DNA of 64,000 bases from Polaribacter sp. Z022 (GCF_023555495.1 NZ_JALCZO010000001.1:372001-436000), one strand, 5' to 3'. Counted from the stretch's first letter, positions 26,064 through 35,026 are shown. Made by a program: numbers and translations. The notes: generated by a model from the sequence alone, not told the origin.

Positions 26064-26080
26064 TTGTCTCTTTGTTTTTT
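26044..26080 (+). terminator. Terminator of the RepO-like gene
   Basis: A 12-bp perfect stem AAAGAGACAACT (26044-26055) / AGTTGTCTCTTT (26062-26073), loop GGTTAT, followed by a T-rich tract. The stop codon TAG (26061-26063) is inside the hairpin. Confidence 0.88.
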
Positions 26081-26114
26081 ATGGAAATAAAAGCTGACGC
26101 TTTTAAAGATTATT

Positions 26115-26400
26115 TATGACCAACATCAAAAATTCATTCATAACTACTTCTAAAACGTATCTATTTTCACCCTGTTTAGTTTTGTAAGAATGAGAAGTTA
26201 TTTCAACTTCAATAGTCACCTTTTACCTCTAGTTACATATTTTTAAATAATTTCAAAAATCTTATTTCAATCCAACAGATTATGCCATTGTACATTATCA
26301 AACTTTTAATCTGAAATATGTTTATAACTTTCATTTATAGCTACATAAAACTTTATTAGCTTTTTCAAATTCTAATGTAGAGTATTCTATATTTTAAATA
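26115..26400 (-). pseudogene. ssb: Decayed single-stranded DNA-binding protein gene
   Basis: The minus strand reads QWHNLL, VTIEVEITSHSYKTKQGENR and YVLEVVMNEFLMLV in ssb order but with several in-frame stops and at least one frame slip. It aligns along its whole length with the intact ssb at 44980-45315 on the same strand. The N-terminal third is barely recognisable. It is a relic, not expressed as protein. The rest of 26064-26471 holds nothing else. Confidence 0.88.
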
Positions 26401-26471
26401 TCCTTATTTAAAAATATATGTATTAGATTTAATCAATTATAGTCAATTGTATTATAGAGTTTCAAATTTTT

Positions 26472-28136
26472 TTATTGATTTCTAGCAATACTATCGGCCA
26501 TAATTAAAGCATTATAGGCATTTAAAACTTTACCTGATTTTGAAATTTGATTAAAAGGGGTAGTTTTATTTTTATCTTTTTTTGTAGGTGTATTAACTTT
26601 TATAGTATATTCTATACCAGTATTCATTAAAATGTTTTTTACTTGAGATACTGTTAAATCTGGATAATAAGAATATAATAAAGCAGCTACTCCAGAAGTA
26701 ATTGCAGTAGAACTAGAAGTTCCTCCATAAACTAAATCAAAATTATTGGAAGGAAAAGTTGTAAAAATGTACTCTCCAGGTGCAAAAACATCAACTTCTG
26801 ATTTACCAAAATTACTAAAAGATGATCTTAAACTATTGTCTAAATATAAACCAGAAGAACCTACTCTTAAAAAGTTATCAGCAACTTCAACGTTATTAAA
26901 ATAATTATGATCATTTGGAAAACGATTATTAAATTTAATATCTATATTTTCACTATCATTAGCAGCTCCATTAACAATTAACACATTTTTAGAATTCGCA
27001 TATTCAATTGCATCTAAAACCAATTTTGGTTCTAACGAAAACTGTTTTGAAAAACTCATATTAATCACTTTAGCTCCATTATCTACAGCATACCTAATTG
27101 CTAAAGCTATATCTTTATCATATTCATCTCCGTAAGAAGAAATAGCTAAAGGCATAATAAAAAGCTCGTCTTTTTTACCCACATTTGCAATAATACCAGC
27201 CATTTTTGTTCCATGATCTAGTAATTGAAAATTAACTTCAAAATTTGGACTTCCATATTTAACATCCTTAGTTAATTTTGAATTAATTTTATAAATTTGC
27301 CTATCATCATATTCTAAATTTAATAATTTATTGACTCTTTCTTCTGCTTTTAATTTATAATCTTTTATGTAGCTATCGGTAAACTGCCATTGAATAAAAT
27401 TAGATTTTTGAACTATAGCTTCTTGTAATTCTTTATTTTTAGGAAATGCTTTTTTTAAACTATCCAGTTCTTTTAAACCATAATTATTATTTTTAATAAA
27501 TTTTGAGATTATTTCCTCAGCCTCTTTTTTCCATTTTGAAATATTATTAATATATTCTACCTCTTCTTCAGCGAAAGAAAAACGTTGAGCATATTTTAAT
27601 TTAGCTCTTTTGTAGATATTAAATGAAGTGGAATCTTTCTTATTAATTTCATTTATTGTTTTGCCTTTAAATTTACTACTATATTCCTTTATAATTCTAG
27701 TATATTCATAATTCACAAAATAATTAGTCTCTCCTTTTTTATTTGTTAAAAAATTCCAGCCATTTTTATCATCTATATATCCATTTTTATCATCATCAAG
27801 ATAATTGTTGGCTATCTCATTTTTATTTATCCAAATATTATTTTTAAGACCTGAATGATTAATTTCAATTGGCATATCAATAACAGCAACAACTACTTTT
27901 TTAGGTTTTTTATTAAACAATAAAGTATTATAAGCTCTATTCAAACTTATCCCTACTAATGTATCTATAATTACATCTTTAAAGTGCCAGTTTTTCAACT
28001 CTTTTAATGACTGTAATTTGTTCTTTTTTAAATGAATTACACCACCTACATTAATAGGTTTGTGAGAGGCTTTATTACAGCAAAGAAAGGAAGAACATAT
28101 GGAGAGTATAATAAAGAAACTCTTGATAATTTTCAT
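26472..28136 (-). CDS. S8 subtilase lipoprotein, probable leader peptidase of the lanthipeptide locus
   Basis: 554 residues with a lipoprotein signal (SFLCCN; Cys 19 or 20). The subtilisin triad is present: D87 (AVIDMP), H308 (LDHGTKMAG) and S474 (GGTSSSTA), with the oxyanion Asn near 393 (VNGAAND). Asp and His are separated by about 220 residues because of a Lys/Glu-rich helical insertion (about 130-290), longer than in ordinary subtilases. The catalytic Asp is followed by MPIE rather than the usual TGID. Its place next to the precursor gene suggests a LanP-like role or an exported processing protease; this is inferred. A hairpin separates it from the precursor. Confidence 0.9.
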   Translation of the reverse strand: MKIIKSFFIILSICSSFLCCNKASHKPINVGGVIHLKKNKLQSLKELKNWHFKDVIIDTLVGISLNRAYNTLLFNKKPKKVVVAVIDMPIEINHSGLKNNIWINKNEIANNYLDDDKNGYIDDKNGWNFLTNKKGETNYFVNYEYTRIIKEYSSKFKGKTINEINKKDSTSFNIYKRAKLKYAQRFSFAEEEVEYINNISKWKKEAEEIISKFIKNNNYGLKELDSLKKAFPKNKELQEAIVQKSNFIQWQFTDSYIKDYKLKAEERVNKLLNLEYDDRQIYKINSKLTKDVKYGSPNFEVNFQLLDHGTKMAGIIANVGKKDELFIMPLAISSYGDEYDKDIALAIRYAVDNGAKVINMSFSKQFSLEPKLVLDAIEYANSKNVLIVNGAANDSENIDIKFNNRFPNDHNYFNNVEVADNFLRVGSSGLYLDNSLRSSFSNFGKSEVDVFAPGEYIFTTFPSNNFDLVYGGTSSSTAITSGVAALLYSYYPDLTVSQVKNILMNTGIEYTIKVNTPTKKDKNKTTPFNQISKSGKVLNAYNALIMADSIARNQ

Positions 28137-28149
28137 ACAAAAGGTTTAT

Positions 28150-28206
28150 AAATAAATAAAAATACCTAAAAAACATATAAGAAAAAAATGCTCTTTAGGT
28201 ATTTTT
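28150..28206 (-). terminator. Hairpin between the lanthipeptide precursor and the protease gene
   Basis: A 13-bp stem AAAAATACCTAAA (28158-28170) / TTTAGGTATTTTT (28194-28206) with a 23-base loop. Read on the minus strand it is followed by T-rich sequence, so it acts as a terminator or attenuator behind the precursor gene. Confidence 0.75.
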
Positions 28207-28231
28207 GAAATAAATAATTGTTAGACAATAA

Positions 28232-28399
28232 TTATTTCTCTTTAATAACTTCTAATTTTTTAGATTTATCTACGCATTTTGGTCTAGTAGGTCTTCGAAT
28301 TATTGTTCCATCATCGTCTCCATTTCCACCAAAAATTGCTGAAGTGTTTGTTAATTTAGAAACTGTAAATTTTTCTAATTTTAATTTTGATTTGCTCAT
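28232..28399 (-). CDS. lanA: Class I lanthipeptide precursor peptide
   Basis: 55 residues, starting ATG at 28399 and ending TAA at 28232. The leader reads MSKSKLKLEKFTVSKLTN, the Lys/Leu pattern of Bacteroidota class I lanthipeptide leaders, followed by SAIFGG, a double-glycine site. The core of 30 residues has Thr32, Thr38, Cys42 and Ser46, so at most one thioether ring can form. It is acidic near the cut (GDDDG) and basic at the end. It stands between the AraC-type regulator and the S8 protease with its own flanking hairpins. It is too short for simple gene finders. Confidence 0.85.
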   Translation of the reverse strand: MSKSKLKLEKFTVSKLTNTSAIFGGNGDDDGTIIRRPTRPKCVDKSKKLEVIKEK

Positions 28400-28462
28400 A
28401 ATTTTAGATTTTAATTTTTTGAAATTTAATACATATTAGATATTTAAATTACACAAAAAATC

Positions 28463-28500
28463 AAAAATTACTCGACATTTATAAATATCGAGTAATTTTT
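28463..28500 (-). terminator. Terminator of the AraC-type regulator gene
   Basis: A 13-bp perfect stem AAAAATTACTCGA (28463-28475) / TCGAGTAATTTTT (28488-28500), overlapping the stop region of the regulator gene; on the minus strand it is followed by T-rich sequence ahead of the precursor gene. Confidence 0.8.
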
Positions 28501-30166
28501 AATAATTTTCTTCTAATTGTTTCATAAAAAATGAAGGTTTTACATTTGTGATTTTATAAAAAGCTTTAGAGAATGATTCTGAATTATTAAACCCTGCTTC
28601 TTCCGCTATAGCTTTGATTGTGAATTTTCGATAAAGACTATTTACTTTCAATTCACTGACGATAAAATTAATCCTTAAAGTATTTAAGTAATTTGAAAAT
28701 GACAGCCCCTTATAATGATTAATAATTTTAGAAAGATAGTTTGTATTACTATTTATTTCTTTTGCTAAAGAATTAAGTGTTACCTTTTTTGAAAGATATT
28801 TTTTATCTTGTTCAAACTTTTCTAATTTTTTAAGAACCTCATCAACAATATCTTTAGGAATATTAATATCTTTATTATTATTATTATTATTAGTAGTAGT
28901 AGTAGTAGTAGTAGTAGCCATTATAGCTTCAACTTTTCTCTTATAAATTTTTCTTTTCTTATATTGATAACTTAAAATGATTGAGATTGACAGTAAGACA
29001 ATACATAAAGTGATTAAAATTATAAATGATTTCTGCTCTTTGATTTGCATTGTTGCAATAATATTCTTTTTTTCTGCATTTAATTTAGGTATATCATATT
29101 CCTTATAAATTCTCTTATTTAGAAATAAATTATTAACATTAACAACACTATCAAAAGCAATAAATCTATTAACATACTTCAATTGATTTTTTAGATCCTC
29201 TGATTTTTTATAATAATTAATTAAAAAAGAATAGGCATCTTTTACAAACGGCGAAATACTTTTTTCCAACTGATAAATAGAATCAACTTTTTTAAAATAT
29301 TCTAAAGCTTTCTTTTCATTGCCATCTATTGCATTTGCATTTGCCAAATAGAAATAAGGATAAAGCAAAAGTTTGTTTTCTTTTTTACTTTCAAAAAATT
29401 CTTTTTCTTTTTCTAATTTTATTATTGATCCTTGAATATCTTCTTCATTATAGCTCGAAATTGCTTCATTTGTTAAAAAATGATGATAGGATATTGTATC
29501 TTTTAATACTAATGATAACTCTTTTCCTTGTTCAGAATAAAACTTTAAAGAATCTATATTTTTAGTTTCTGTATAAATATTTGAAATTTCAATAAGAGAT
29601 AGTAATTTATGAACACTATTATTTTCATTTACAGCATATTTTAAATTTTCTTTTAAAAGTTTTAAGGCTCCACTAAATTCTTTTATTTTTCTTTTTAAAC
29701 AACCAATACTATAATTTGCTAAAAGTGTTAATTCAGAGTTATTCGTTTTTTTCGCATACTCATTTACAATTAAATAATTATCAATAGCGTTTATGTAATC
29801 ATATCTATCTTGAAAAAAATAAGCTTTAGTTAGAAAATCATACGCTGGATGATAATTAGTGGGTTTGTTTGAAGTCAGACTTATAATACTATCACTGTAT
29901 TTCAAAACATTAGTATTATTATAAAGACCCGCAAGTACATAATAACCAGCAATTATTTCATCTTTTGAATTATTAGCTTTTGCTTTTCTAACAAAGGCTT
30001 TAATTATTAATATTTTATCTTCTGCTTTTTTAGTGTTTTCATACAAATTGAATAACTCATCTGTTGATTTTATTTTTAAAGAATCAACGTTTTGAGTGTA
30101 ATAAACTAAAGAATAAAAAAAACTTAAAAATATAATTAAGTCCTTTTTAAAGTTATTTATTTTCAT
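28499..30166 (-). CDS. TPR-containing membrane AraC-family transcriptional regulator
   Basis: 555 residues. A signal-like hydrophobic N-terminus (about 7-24), TPR-like helices (about 30-360), one transmembrane helix (about 375-397, FIILITLCIVLLSISIIL) and a C-terminal AraC helix-turn-helix domain (about 450-550: YLSKKVTLNSLAKEI, FSNYLNTLRINFIV, IAEEAGFNNSESFSKAFYKITNVKPS). This layout, a periplasmic sensor with a cytoplasmic DNA-binding end, is common in Flavobacteria. It probably senses an envelope signal and controls the lanthipeptide locus. A run of Thr8-Asn6 joins membrane helix and HTH and is coded by triplet repeats. It overlaps the upstream SpaB-C-like gene by 14 bases. Confidence 0.9.
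   Translation of the reverse strand: MKINNFKKDLIIFLSFFYSLVYYTQNVDSLKIKSTDELFNLYENTKKAEDKILIIKAFVRKAKANNSKDEIIAGYYVLAGLYNNTNVLKYSDSIISLTSNKPTNYHPAYDFLTKAYFFQDRYDYINAIDNYLIVNEYAKKTNNSELTLLANYSIGCLKRKIKEFSGALKLLKENLKYAVNENNSVHKLLSLIEISNIYTETKNIDSLKFYSEQGKELSLVLKDTISYHHFLTNEAISSYNEEDIQGSIIKLEKEKEFFESKKENKLLLYPYFYLANANAIDGNEKKALEYFKKVDSIYQLEKSISPFVKDAYSFLINYYKKSEDLKNQLKYVNRFIAFDSVVNVNNLFLNKRIYKEYDIPKLNAEKKNIIATMQIKEQKSFIILITLCIVLLSISIILSYQYKKRKIYKRKVEAIMATTTTTTTTNNNNNNKDINIPKDIVDEVLKKLEKFEQDKKYLSKKVTLNSLAKEINSNTNYLSKIINHYKGLSFSNYLNTLRINFIVSELKVNSLYRKFTIKAIAEEAGFNNSESFSKAFYKITNVKPSFFMKQLEENY
28871..28918. repeat. Trinucleotide microsatellite within the regulator gene
   Basis: About six TTA units followed by about eight GTA/AGT units, coding the Asn and Thr runs in the linker. 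Triplet slippage would alter linker length without frameshift. Confidence 0.9.
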
Positions 30167-31004
30167 ACCTTATATATATTGATTTGTACTTTCTATACAA
30201 AAAATCATAAAGCATCATTTCATACATACGCTGTTTTGATCGAAAACACCTGTTAATACTCATATGTATGAAACTAGCTAATAAATTAGTTACTGAAATT
30301 TCTAATTTTTTATCTTTATTCAGTATCAAAAACCTTTCCACAATCTTTTCTAAATCTTTCTTGTAGATAAAATTTTTATGCTCTTCATCAAGAATTTGAA
30401 ATTCCAACTTCCTATATTTATTACTTAACTGTTTCCTTGTTGTTCTATTTACTTCAAATTCCTTTTGAAATTGCTTTTGAAGTTTTTCTAAAAAAGTCAG
30501 AACCTCTGCGTTTTTAAGATGGAATGAAAAAATCAAAAGTTCTAACCAGTGAAACATATTTAAAAATCGTATTTCATCATTTTGAGACATTTCTACAATA
30601 GAAATTATTTGACAACTATCATAATAGAAAAATAATTCTGTATTAACTATACTATTTGCTCCATATCTTTCTAATTCTCTATTGTAACTTGAAATTTGAA
30701 CATCCCAAATCTCATAACTATTTATATGAGGATCTAATAAATTTTTTATTATTTGAATAACTTCTTCAATTTTTCCAATATCAATTAGTTTTAATCGAAA
30801 TCTTATATGTGGTTTTGGGTCAGCATATCTTATAAAAAACCATTTATCAATGAACCCTTTTTCTAACAAATGTCTAGTTAACGGTTTTATTATTTCAACT
30901 AGTAAGGTATCTGCTGTTTTTACTCCACAATATATTTTGTAGTACAACCATTTACTCCCAATAACAAAAGTTCTATTTATAGCATTAATCATTACCAGCT
31001 GCAA
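30153..31004 (-). CDS. Split LanB, C-terminal elimination domain (SpaB_C / thiopeptide-type)
   Basis: 283 residues matching the SpaB_C family, which in fused LanB removes the glutamyl group to produce dehydro-residues. Features: KWLYYKIYCG near the start, RYADPKPHIRFRLKL, and ERYGANSIVNTELFFYYDS, the conserved glycosylated-like motif of the domain. It is a separate gene overlapping the glutamylation gene by 20 bases, so the two halves are translated together and very likely act as one enzyme. Confidence 0.88.
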   Translation of the reverse strand: MQLVMINAINRTFVIGSKWLYYKIYCGVKTADTLLVEIIKPLTRHLLEKGFIDKWFFIRYADPKPHIRFRLKLIDIGKIEEVIQIIKNLLDPHINSYEIWDVQISSYNRELERYGANSIVNTELFFYYDSCQIISIVEMSQNDEIRFLNMFHWLELLIFSFHLKNAEVLTFLEKLQKQFQKEFEVNRTTRKQLSNKYRKLEFQILDEEHKNFIYKKDLEKIVERFLILNKDKKLEISVTNLLASFIHMSINRCFRSKQRMYEMMLYDFLYRKYKSIYIRYENK

Positions 31005-33237
31005 TTAATTTTTCATTGTTGTAAAAAGAAACAATAAATTGATTACAATAAGAATGACCTTTATCCTCTTTTGTAATTCCCTCATCAGAGAATAAAAACT
31101 CTTCTAGAATAAACTCCTTTCGATTTTTTATGGTATCTAATAGCATATATAAACAAAACTTATTTTTAAAATAGATTAATAACTTGTTATCACCTTCAAC
31201 TAATTCAACCAAATCAGGTATTTTGTTTTTCTTTTTCCAAATATCAAAATTATTGTTTTCAAGTAACTTTTTAAAATCATTTACATTAACCTTCCATCTT
31301 GCTTTTGAAAAGATTATATTATTAAATTCCACTCTAGGTAAAAATGAATGTTGCTTAAAAATTGGATTCCACCCAAATCCAATAACCTCTCTTTTATTTT
31401 GTGTTTGTAGATCACAAAGAAAATGATAAATAGGTAAAGAGTTTGAACCAAAATTATGTGCATTTCCTAACCTTGGTAATATTTCTTTTCCCAATTTTTT
31501 AGATTTTAAAATAATTATATCATTTTTTACTGTTACTAAAATATCTTCTATTGGAATTTGATTTCCTAATGGAACACTTGCTTTTCCTAGATAAGGTATT
31601 TCATAATCTCTAAATGCAGGTCTGTGTAATATATTTCCTAATCTTGCTTCTGGTAAATGAACAATTTCAGCTAAAATTTTATCATTATTAATTGCACTCT
31701 CTATAGCTACTATTTCATTAATATGACTTAAAATTTCTTCATTTCCAGAACCAAATCTCCCCAAAAGATAGGTTGCACTTGCTCCTCCAGCATTACTTAT
31801 ATAGATTTTTTCTTCTTTATCTATATTGTAAATTTCAATAATTGAGGAAAATGTGTCTGTTAAATCATTCCAGTTAATTGGTAAGTTTTTAAAATCACCC
31901 TCATCTAAATATATAGTGTAAGAGTTTTCTTGAATGGATGATATTAATTTATGATGTAGAATAGTATCAAAATCAGACCAAGTAACATATTGATATCTTT
32001 TTTTTACTTTTGATATTATTAAATCATCTAATAAATCATTAGAATCTTCTTTTTTACTACCATAACCTATACCAGTTTCTGAATCTAAAACTAAATTTAA
32101 CGGAAGTTCTTGTGAATCTTCAAAACGGCTTAAAAAATCTCTTTTAAATTGTTCTAAATTACCATTTGCATTAGGTAGCGTAATTTTATTTAAGATTACT
32201 AATGCTTTACTTAATTGTTTTTTTATACTTCTTTGTAAAGTATTGTTTTTAAAAGATGAAAATGTATCCGTTTGAAATAAATACTTACTATTTAAATTTG
32301 GTATTAAACTTTTTGCATCGTTGGTTATAGAAGTATAAGTATTTAGGTTGTTACCTAATTTTTTATCTAATTCTAATAACTGTATGTTTAAAGCGTTTAG
32401 CTTATCGTATGTAAAGGAAGTTTCAGGGATTTGTCCGATTCTTTTTAATAATTTTTCTAGATAATCCTCACCAGTTATCGTTAATTCTAATTCTGAAACC
32501 AAAATCTGATTGTCTATCAATTCTTTTACGAAATATAGAGCCTTAGGTTTGGTAACTTCATCATTTATTAGATTTAATAATAATTCATTTAAAGTTTTAC
32601 CCTCAACAGCTTTATTTAAAATAAGTTCTAAATATTCAGAATGTTTTAAACCCTCAAGCGAGTAGGTTCTTTTTTTATTCTCAATTACATACTCTACATA
32701 TCTATAATGATTGCCTATTTTATAAATACTAGTATTGGGGTAAAACAACACGTTTTCTTTAATAATAGGTTTTTTAAGTAATTCTTGAAATAATTGATTT
32801 AGAAAAGTAGTATCAAAACGTGTATGCCTTTTGTATTTATTGGTTTTATTTAATTGGATATTTGTATCTAATCCAAATTCTCCAACACCACAAGTTGCAA
32901 ATAAACCAAAAGGGGTACATCTTGTAGAAATTCGAGTAATATATTTTAAAAGTGAAAATTGTAGTTTCTCAATTTTTTTTGAATCCAACAATGCACCTTT
33001 TTCCCACTTTATAATTTGAGCATACAATTCTGGTGATGCTAAAAAAACAGCTTCTCTAAAAATGACATTACCAAGAATTTCTTTAAAATCATTATCATCT
33101 AATGTATCCTTTTGAATAAATTTTTTATAATAACTAAATGAAAACAATGGAGTTCTTACACAATAATTATTAAATATTTGATATGTTTTTAAACTTTTTC
33201 TTAGCAAATTCTTGTTTTTTAACACACAAATATACAT
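30985..33237 (-). CDS. lanB: Split LanB, N-terminal glutamylation domain (lantibiotic dehydratase)
   Basis: 750 residues, matching the N-terminal (tRNA-Glu-dependent glutamyl transfer) part of LanB. Recognisable family stretches include RTPLFSF, STRCTPFGLFATCGVGEFG, RFDTTFLNQLF, YLGKASVPLGNQIPIEDI and PRLGNAHNFGSNSLPIYHFL. It activates Ser and Thr of the precursor by glutamylation; elimination is by the downstream gene. The usual LanC cyclase is absent from the window. The stated start (ATG 33237) overlaps a TATATTTG promoter-like element at 33228-33235 on this strand, so a start a few codons downstream (a TTG reading LRKSLKTY) is possible. The first gene of the operon. Confidence 0.9.
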   Translation of the reverse strand: MYICVLKNKNLLRKSLKTYQIFNNYCVRTPLFSFSYYKKFIQKDTLDDNDFKEILGNVIFREAVFLASPELYAQIIKWEKGALLDSKKIEKLQFSLLKYITRISTRCTPFGLFATCGVGEFGLDTNIQLNKTNKYKRHTRFDTTFLNQLFQELLKKPIIKENVLFYPNTSIYKIGNHYRYVEYVIENKKRTYSLEGLKHSEYLELILNKAVEGKTLNELLLNLINDEVTKPKALYFVKELIDNQILVSELELTITGEDYLEKLLKRIGQIPETSFTYDKLNALNIQLLELDKKLGNNLNTYTSITNDAKSLIPNLNSKYLFQTDTFSSFKNNTLQRSIKKQLSKALVILNKITLPNANGNLEQFKRDFLSRFEDSQELPLNLVLDSETGIGYGSKKEDSNDLLDDLIISKVKKRYQYVTWSDFDTILHHKLISSIQENSYTIYLDEGDFKNLPINWNDLTDTFSSIIEIYNIDKEEKIYISNAGGASATYLLGRFGSGNEEILSHINEIVAIESAINNDKILAEIVHLPEARLGNILHRPAFRDYEIPYLGKASVPLGNQIPIEDILVTVKNDIIILKSKKLGKEILPRLGNAHNFGSNSLPIYHFLCDLQTQNKREVIGFGWNPIFKQHSFLPRVEFNNIIFSKARWKVNVNDFKKLLENNNFDIWKKKNKIPDLVELVEGDNKLLIYFKNKFCLYMLLDTIKNRKEFILEEFLFSDEGITKEDKGHSYCNQFIVSFYNNEKLIAAGND

Positions 33238-33437
33238 AAACTATAAAAATTTTAACACATTAATTTAAAGCATTGTATTTCAGTTATTTATAACTATATA
33301 TTTTACAGTAAATTCATAAAAAACGAGTCTATATTTATGAATACCGACTTATAGTTCTTGTTTACTGTAATTTTCTTGCATTGATTTGTAGTGTCTTCAA
33401 TATTTGGGGGAATTGTATATGAATTATTAAAAGTAGA
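33238..33437. other. Divergent intergenic region between lanB and the HlyD gene
   Basis: About 200 bases with no ORF and rich in A/T. Divergent promoters are expected here. No clear -33/-7 pair for the HlyD gene could be defined. Confidence 0.5.
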
Positions 33438-33475
33438 ACCTCTTACTTATTTTTAAAATTAAATAAGTAAGAGGT
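33438..33475 (+). promoter_or_regulatory. Hairpin just upstream of the first HlyD gene
   Basis: A perfect 15-bp stem ACCTCTTACTTATTT (33438-33452) / AAATAAGTAAGAGGT (33461-33475) with an 8-base loop, 17 bases before the start codon at 33493. It may be an attenuator or a leader-mRNA stabilising hairpin. Confidence 0.7.
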
Positions 33476-33492
33476 ACTTTAAATCAAATTAA

Positions 33493-34653
33493 ATGGCAAA
33501 ACAAATATTTCCAAAAGAAATTATAGAAAACACAGTTGAGGTACATCAATTTAAACACACTAATAAAAGTAAAATTATTTACAGCATTATTTTGTTAACC
33601 TTAATTAGTGCATTAATTTCATTGCCTTTTATCTATGTAACTATATACAATACTTCTCAAGGTCTTATTAGATCTGACAAAGAAAGAATACTTTTAGAAA
33701 GCAGTAATAGTGGAAAAGTAATTTTTCATCAACTTAAAAACAATCTTCAAATAAGTAAAGGAGACACCCTGTTACTAATAAATAATTTGGCAATTACTCA
33801 ACAAATACATACAACTACAAGCTTAATAAGTGAAACCAAAAAATTTGTAGAAGATTTAAAACTATTATCTAGTCAAAAAAGAATTTCAAATAAATTACAA
33901 TCTTTAAAATATAAACAAGAGTTTAACTTCTATCAACAAAAATTAAATGAATTAAATACTCGTTTTCAAAAAATAAAAGAGGACTTCAATCGGAGTCAAA
34001 AACTATTTGATAAAGGAGTAATAGCCAAAGTAGAGCTAAATAATAGCAAACTAGAATATGATTTATCTTTAAATGCTATTCATCAATATAAGAAACAACA
34101 AAATAGTAGTTGGCAAGCTGCATTAGTGAATCAACAAAACCAATTAAAAGAATTAGAAAACAATCAAGTTCAATTAGAAGAAACGAATAACTTATCTGTT
34201 ATTAAAGCTCCTGTTTCAGGAACTTTATTAAATGTAAAAGGTATTGAAAAAGGAAGCTTCGTACAAAATGGCATTCAATTAGCAGAAATTTCACCCAAAT
34301 CAGATTTGATTGTAGAATGTTATATAAGTCCAGCAGATATTGGTTTGTTAAAAAAGGAAAACAAAGTAAATTTTCAAGTTAGTGCTTTTAATTATAATCA
34401 ATGGGGCTTAGCTAATGGAAAAATCGAAGAAATTGGCAACGATGTACAAATGGTTAATAATACGCCAATGTTTAAAGTTTTATGTACACTAAACCAAGAT
34501 TTTCTACAGTTAAAAAATGGATTTAAAGGTGATTTTAAAAAGGGTATGCTAGTAAATGCTCGATTTGAATTAACAAAACGAACACTATTTGATTTATTGT
34601 ATGACAAAGTAGACGATTGGGTAAATCCTTCTACACAAATTGCTAAAAACTAA
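33493..34653 (+). CDS. HlyD-family membrane-fusion (adaptor) protein
   Basis: 386 residues. A cytoplasmic N-terminus, one transmembrane helix (about 29-52, IYSIILLTLISALISLPFIYV), a long coiled coil (about 110-235 with FDKGVIAKVELNNSK) and lipoyl/beta-barrel strands (VIKAPVSGTLLNVKGIEKGSFV, PKSDLIVECYI). It links an inner-membrane ABC exporter to the outer membrane for peptide secretion. A second HlyD gene at 43646 accompanies the second exporter. It stands opposite to the lanthipeptide operon. Confidence 0.92.
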   Translation: MAKQIFPKEIIENTVEVHQFKHTNKSKIIYSIILLTLISALISLPFIYVTIYNTSQGLIRSDKERILLESSNSGKVIFHQLKNNLQISKGDTLLLINNLAITQQIHTTTSLISETKKFVEDLKLLSSQKRISNKLQSLKYKQEFNFYQQKLNELNTRFQKIKEDFNRSQKLFDKGVIAKVELNNSKLEYDLSLNAIHQYKKQQNSSWQAALVNQQNQLKELENNQVQLEETNNLSVIKAPVSGTLLNVKGIEKGSFVQNGIQLAEISPKSDLIVECYISPADIGLLKKENKVNFQVSAFNYNQWGLANGKIEEIGNDVQMVNNTPMFKVLCTLNQDFLQLKNGFKGDFKKGMLVNARFELTKRTLFDLLYDKVDDWVNPSTQIAKN

Positions 34654-34660
34654 TTTTATT

Positions 34661-34686
34661 GTCATTCCTGCGAAAGCATGAATCTC
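34661..34686. repeat. Intergenic TCATTCCTGCG-type repeat, copy 1 (degenerate)
   Basis: GTCATTCCTGCGaaagcATGAATCTC at 34661-34686, resembling the copies at 35109 and 37040 but with a diverged middle. Confidence 0.6.
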
Positions 34687-34708
34687 TTGAATAACAAATG
34701 TAAAATCT

Positions 34709-35026
34709 ATGAAAAACCTAAAAACATTAGAACGCTTACAACAAATCCATAATTTAATTGCTATCGAAAATACAGGTTCACCAAGAGAGTTGTCTAATTT
34801 ATTGCAAATTAGCGAACGCTCAGTACATTTATTACTAGAGCAGTTAAAAGACTATAATGCAAATATTTGCTACAGCAGAAGTAGAAAAACCTATTATTAC
34901 TGTGAAGACTTTGATCTACAAGTATCTATTTCTGTAAATGTATTAACAAACAATGAAGTAACCCAAATTTTCGGAGGGAGTTATTTTTTACAAACAAAAT
35001 TGCACATTGCAAGTTATTTGCAGTGA
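34709..35026 (+). CDS. Small HTH_11-type regulator
   Basis: 105 residues. A helix-turn-helix (about 15-55: TGSPRELSNLLQISERSVHLLLEQLKDY) of the DeoR/HTH_11 type, then a short region with YYCEDFDLQVSI. Probably a regulator of the peptide cassette. The last codons (GGSYFLQTKLHIAS) lie in a segment copied at 36906, where they end in a premature stop. Confidence 0.8.
   Translation: MKNLKTLERLQQIHNLIAIENTGSPRELSNLLQISERSVHLLLEQLKDYNANICYSRSRKTYYYCEDFDLQVSISVNVLTNNEVTQIFGGSYFLQTKLHIASYLQ

Noticed and set aside
28218..28439. A 73-codon plus-strand ORF
   Set aside because: It is antisense to the lanthipeptide precursor, with no family resemblance or start signal; the minus-strand frame fits a known leader pattern.
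28871..28918. Possible CRISPR-like array
   Set aside because: A simple triplet microsatellite with no spacers.
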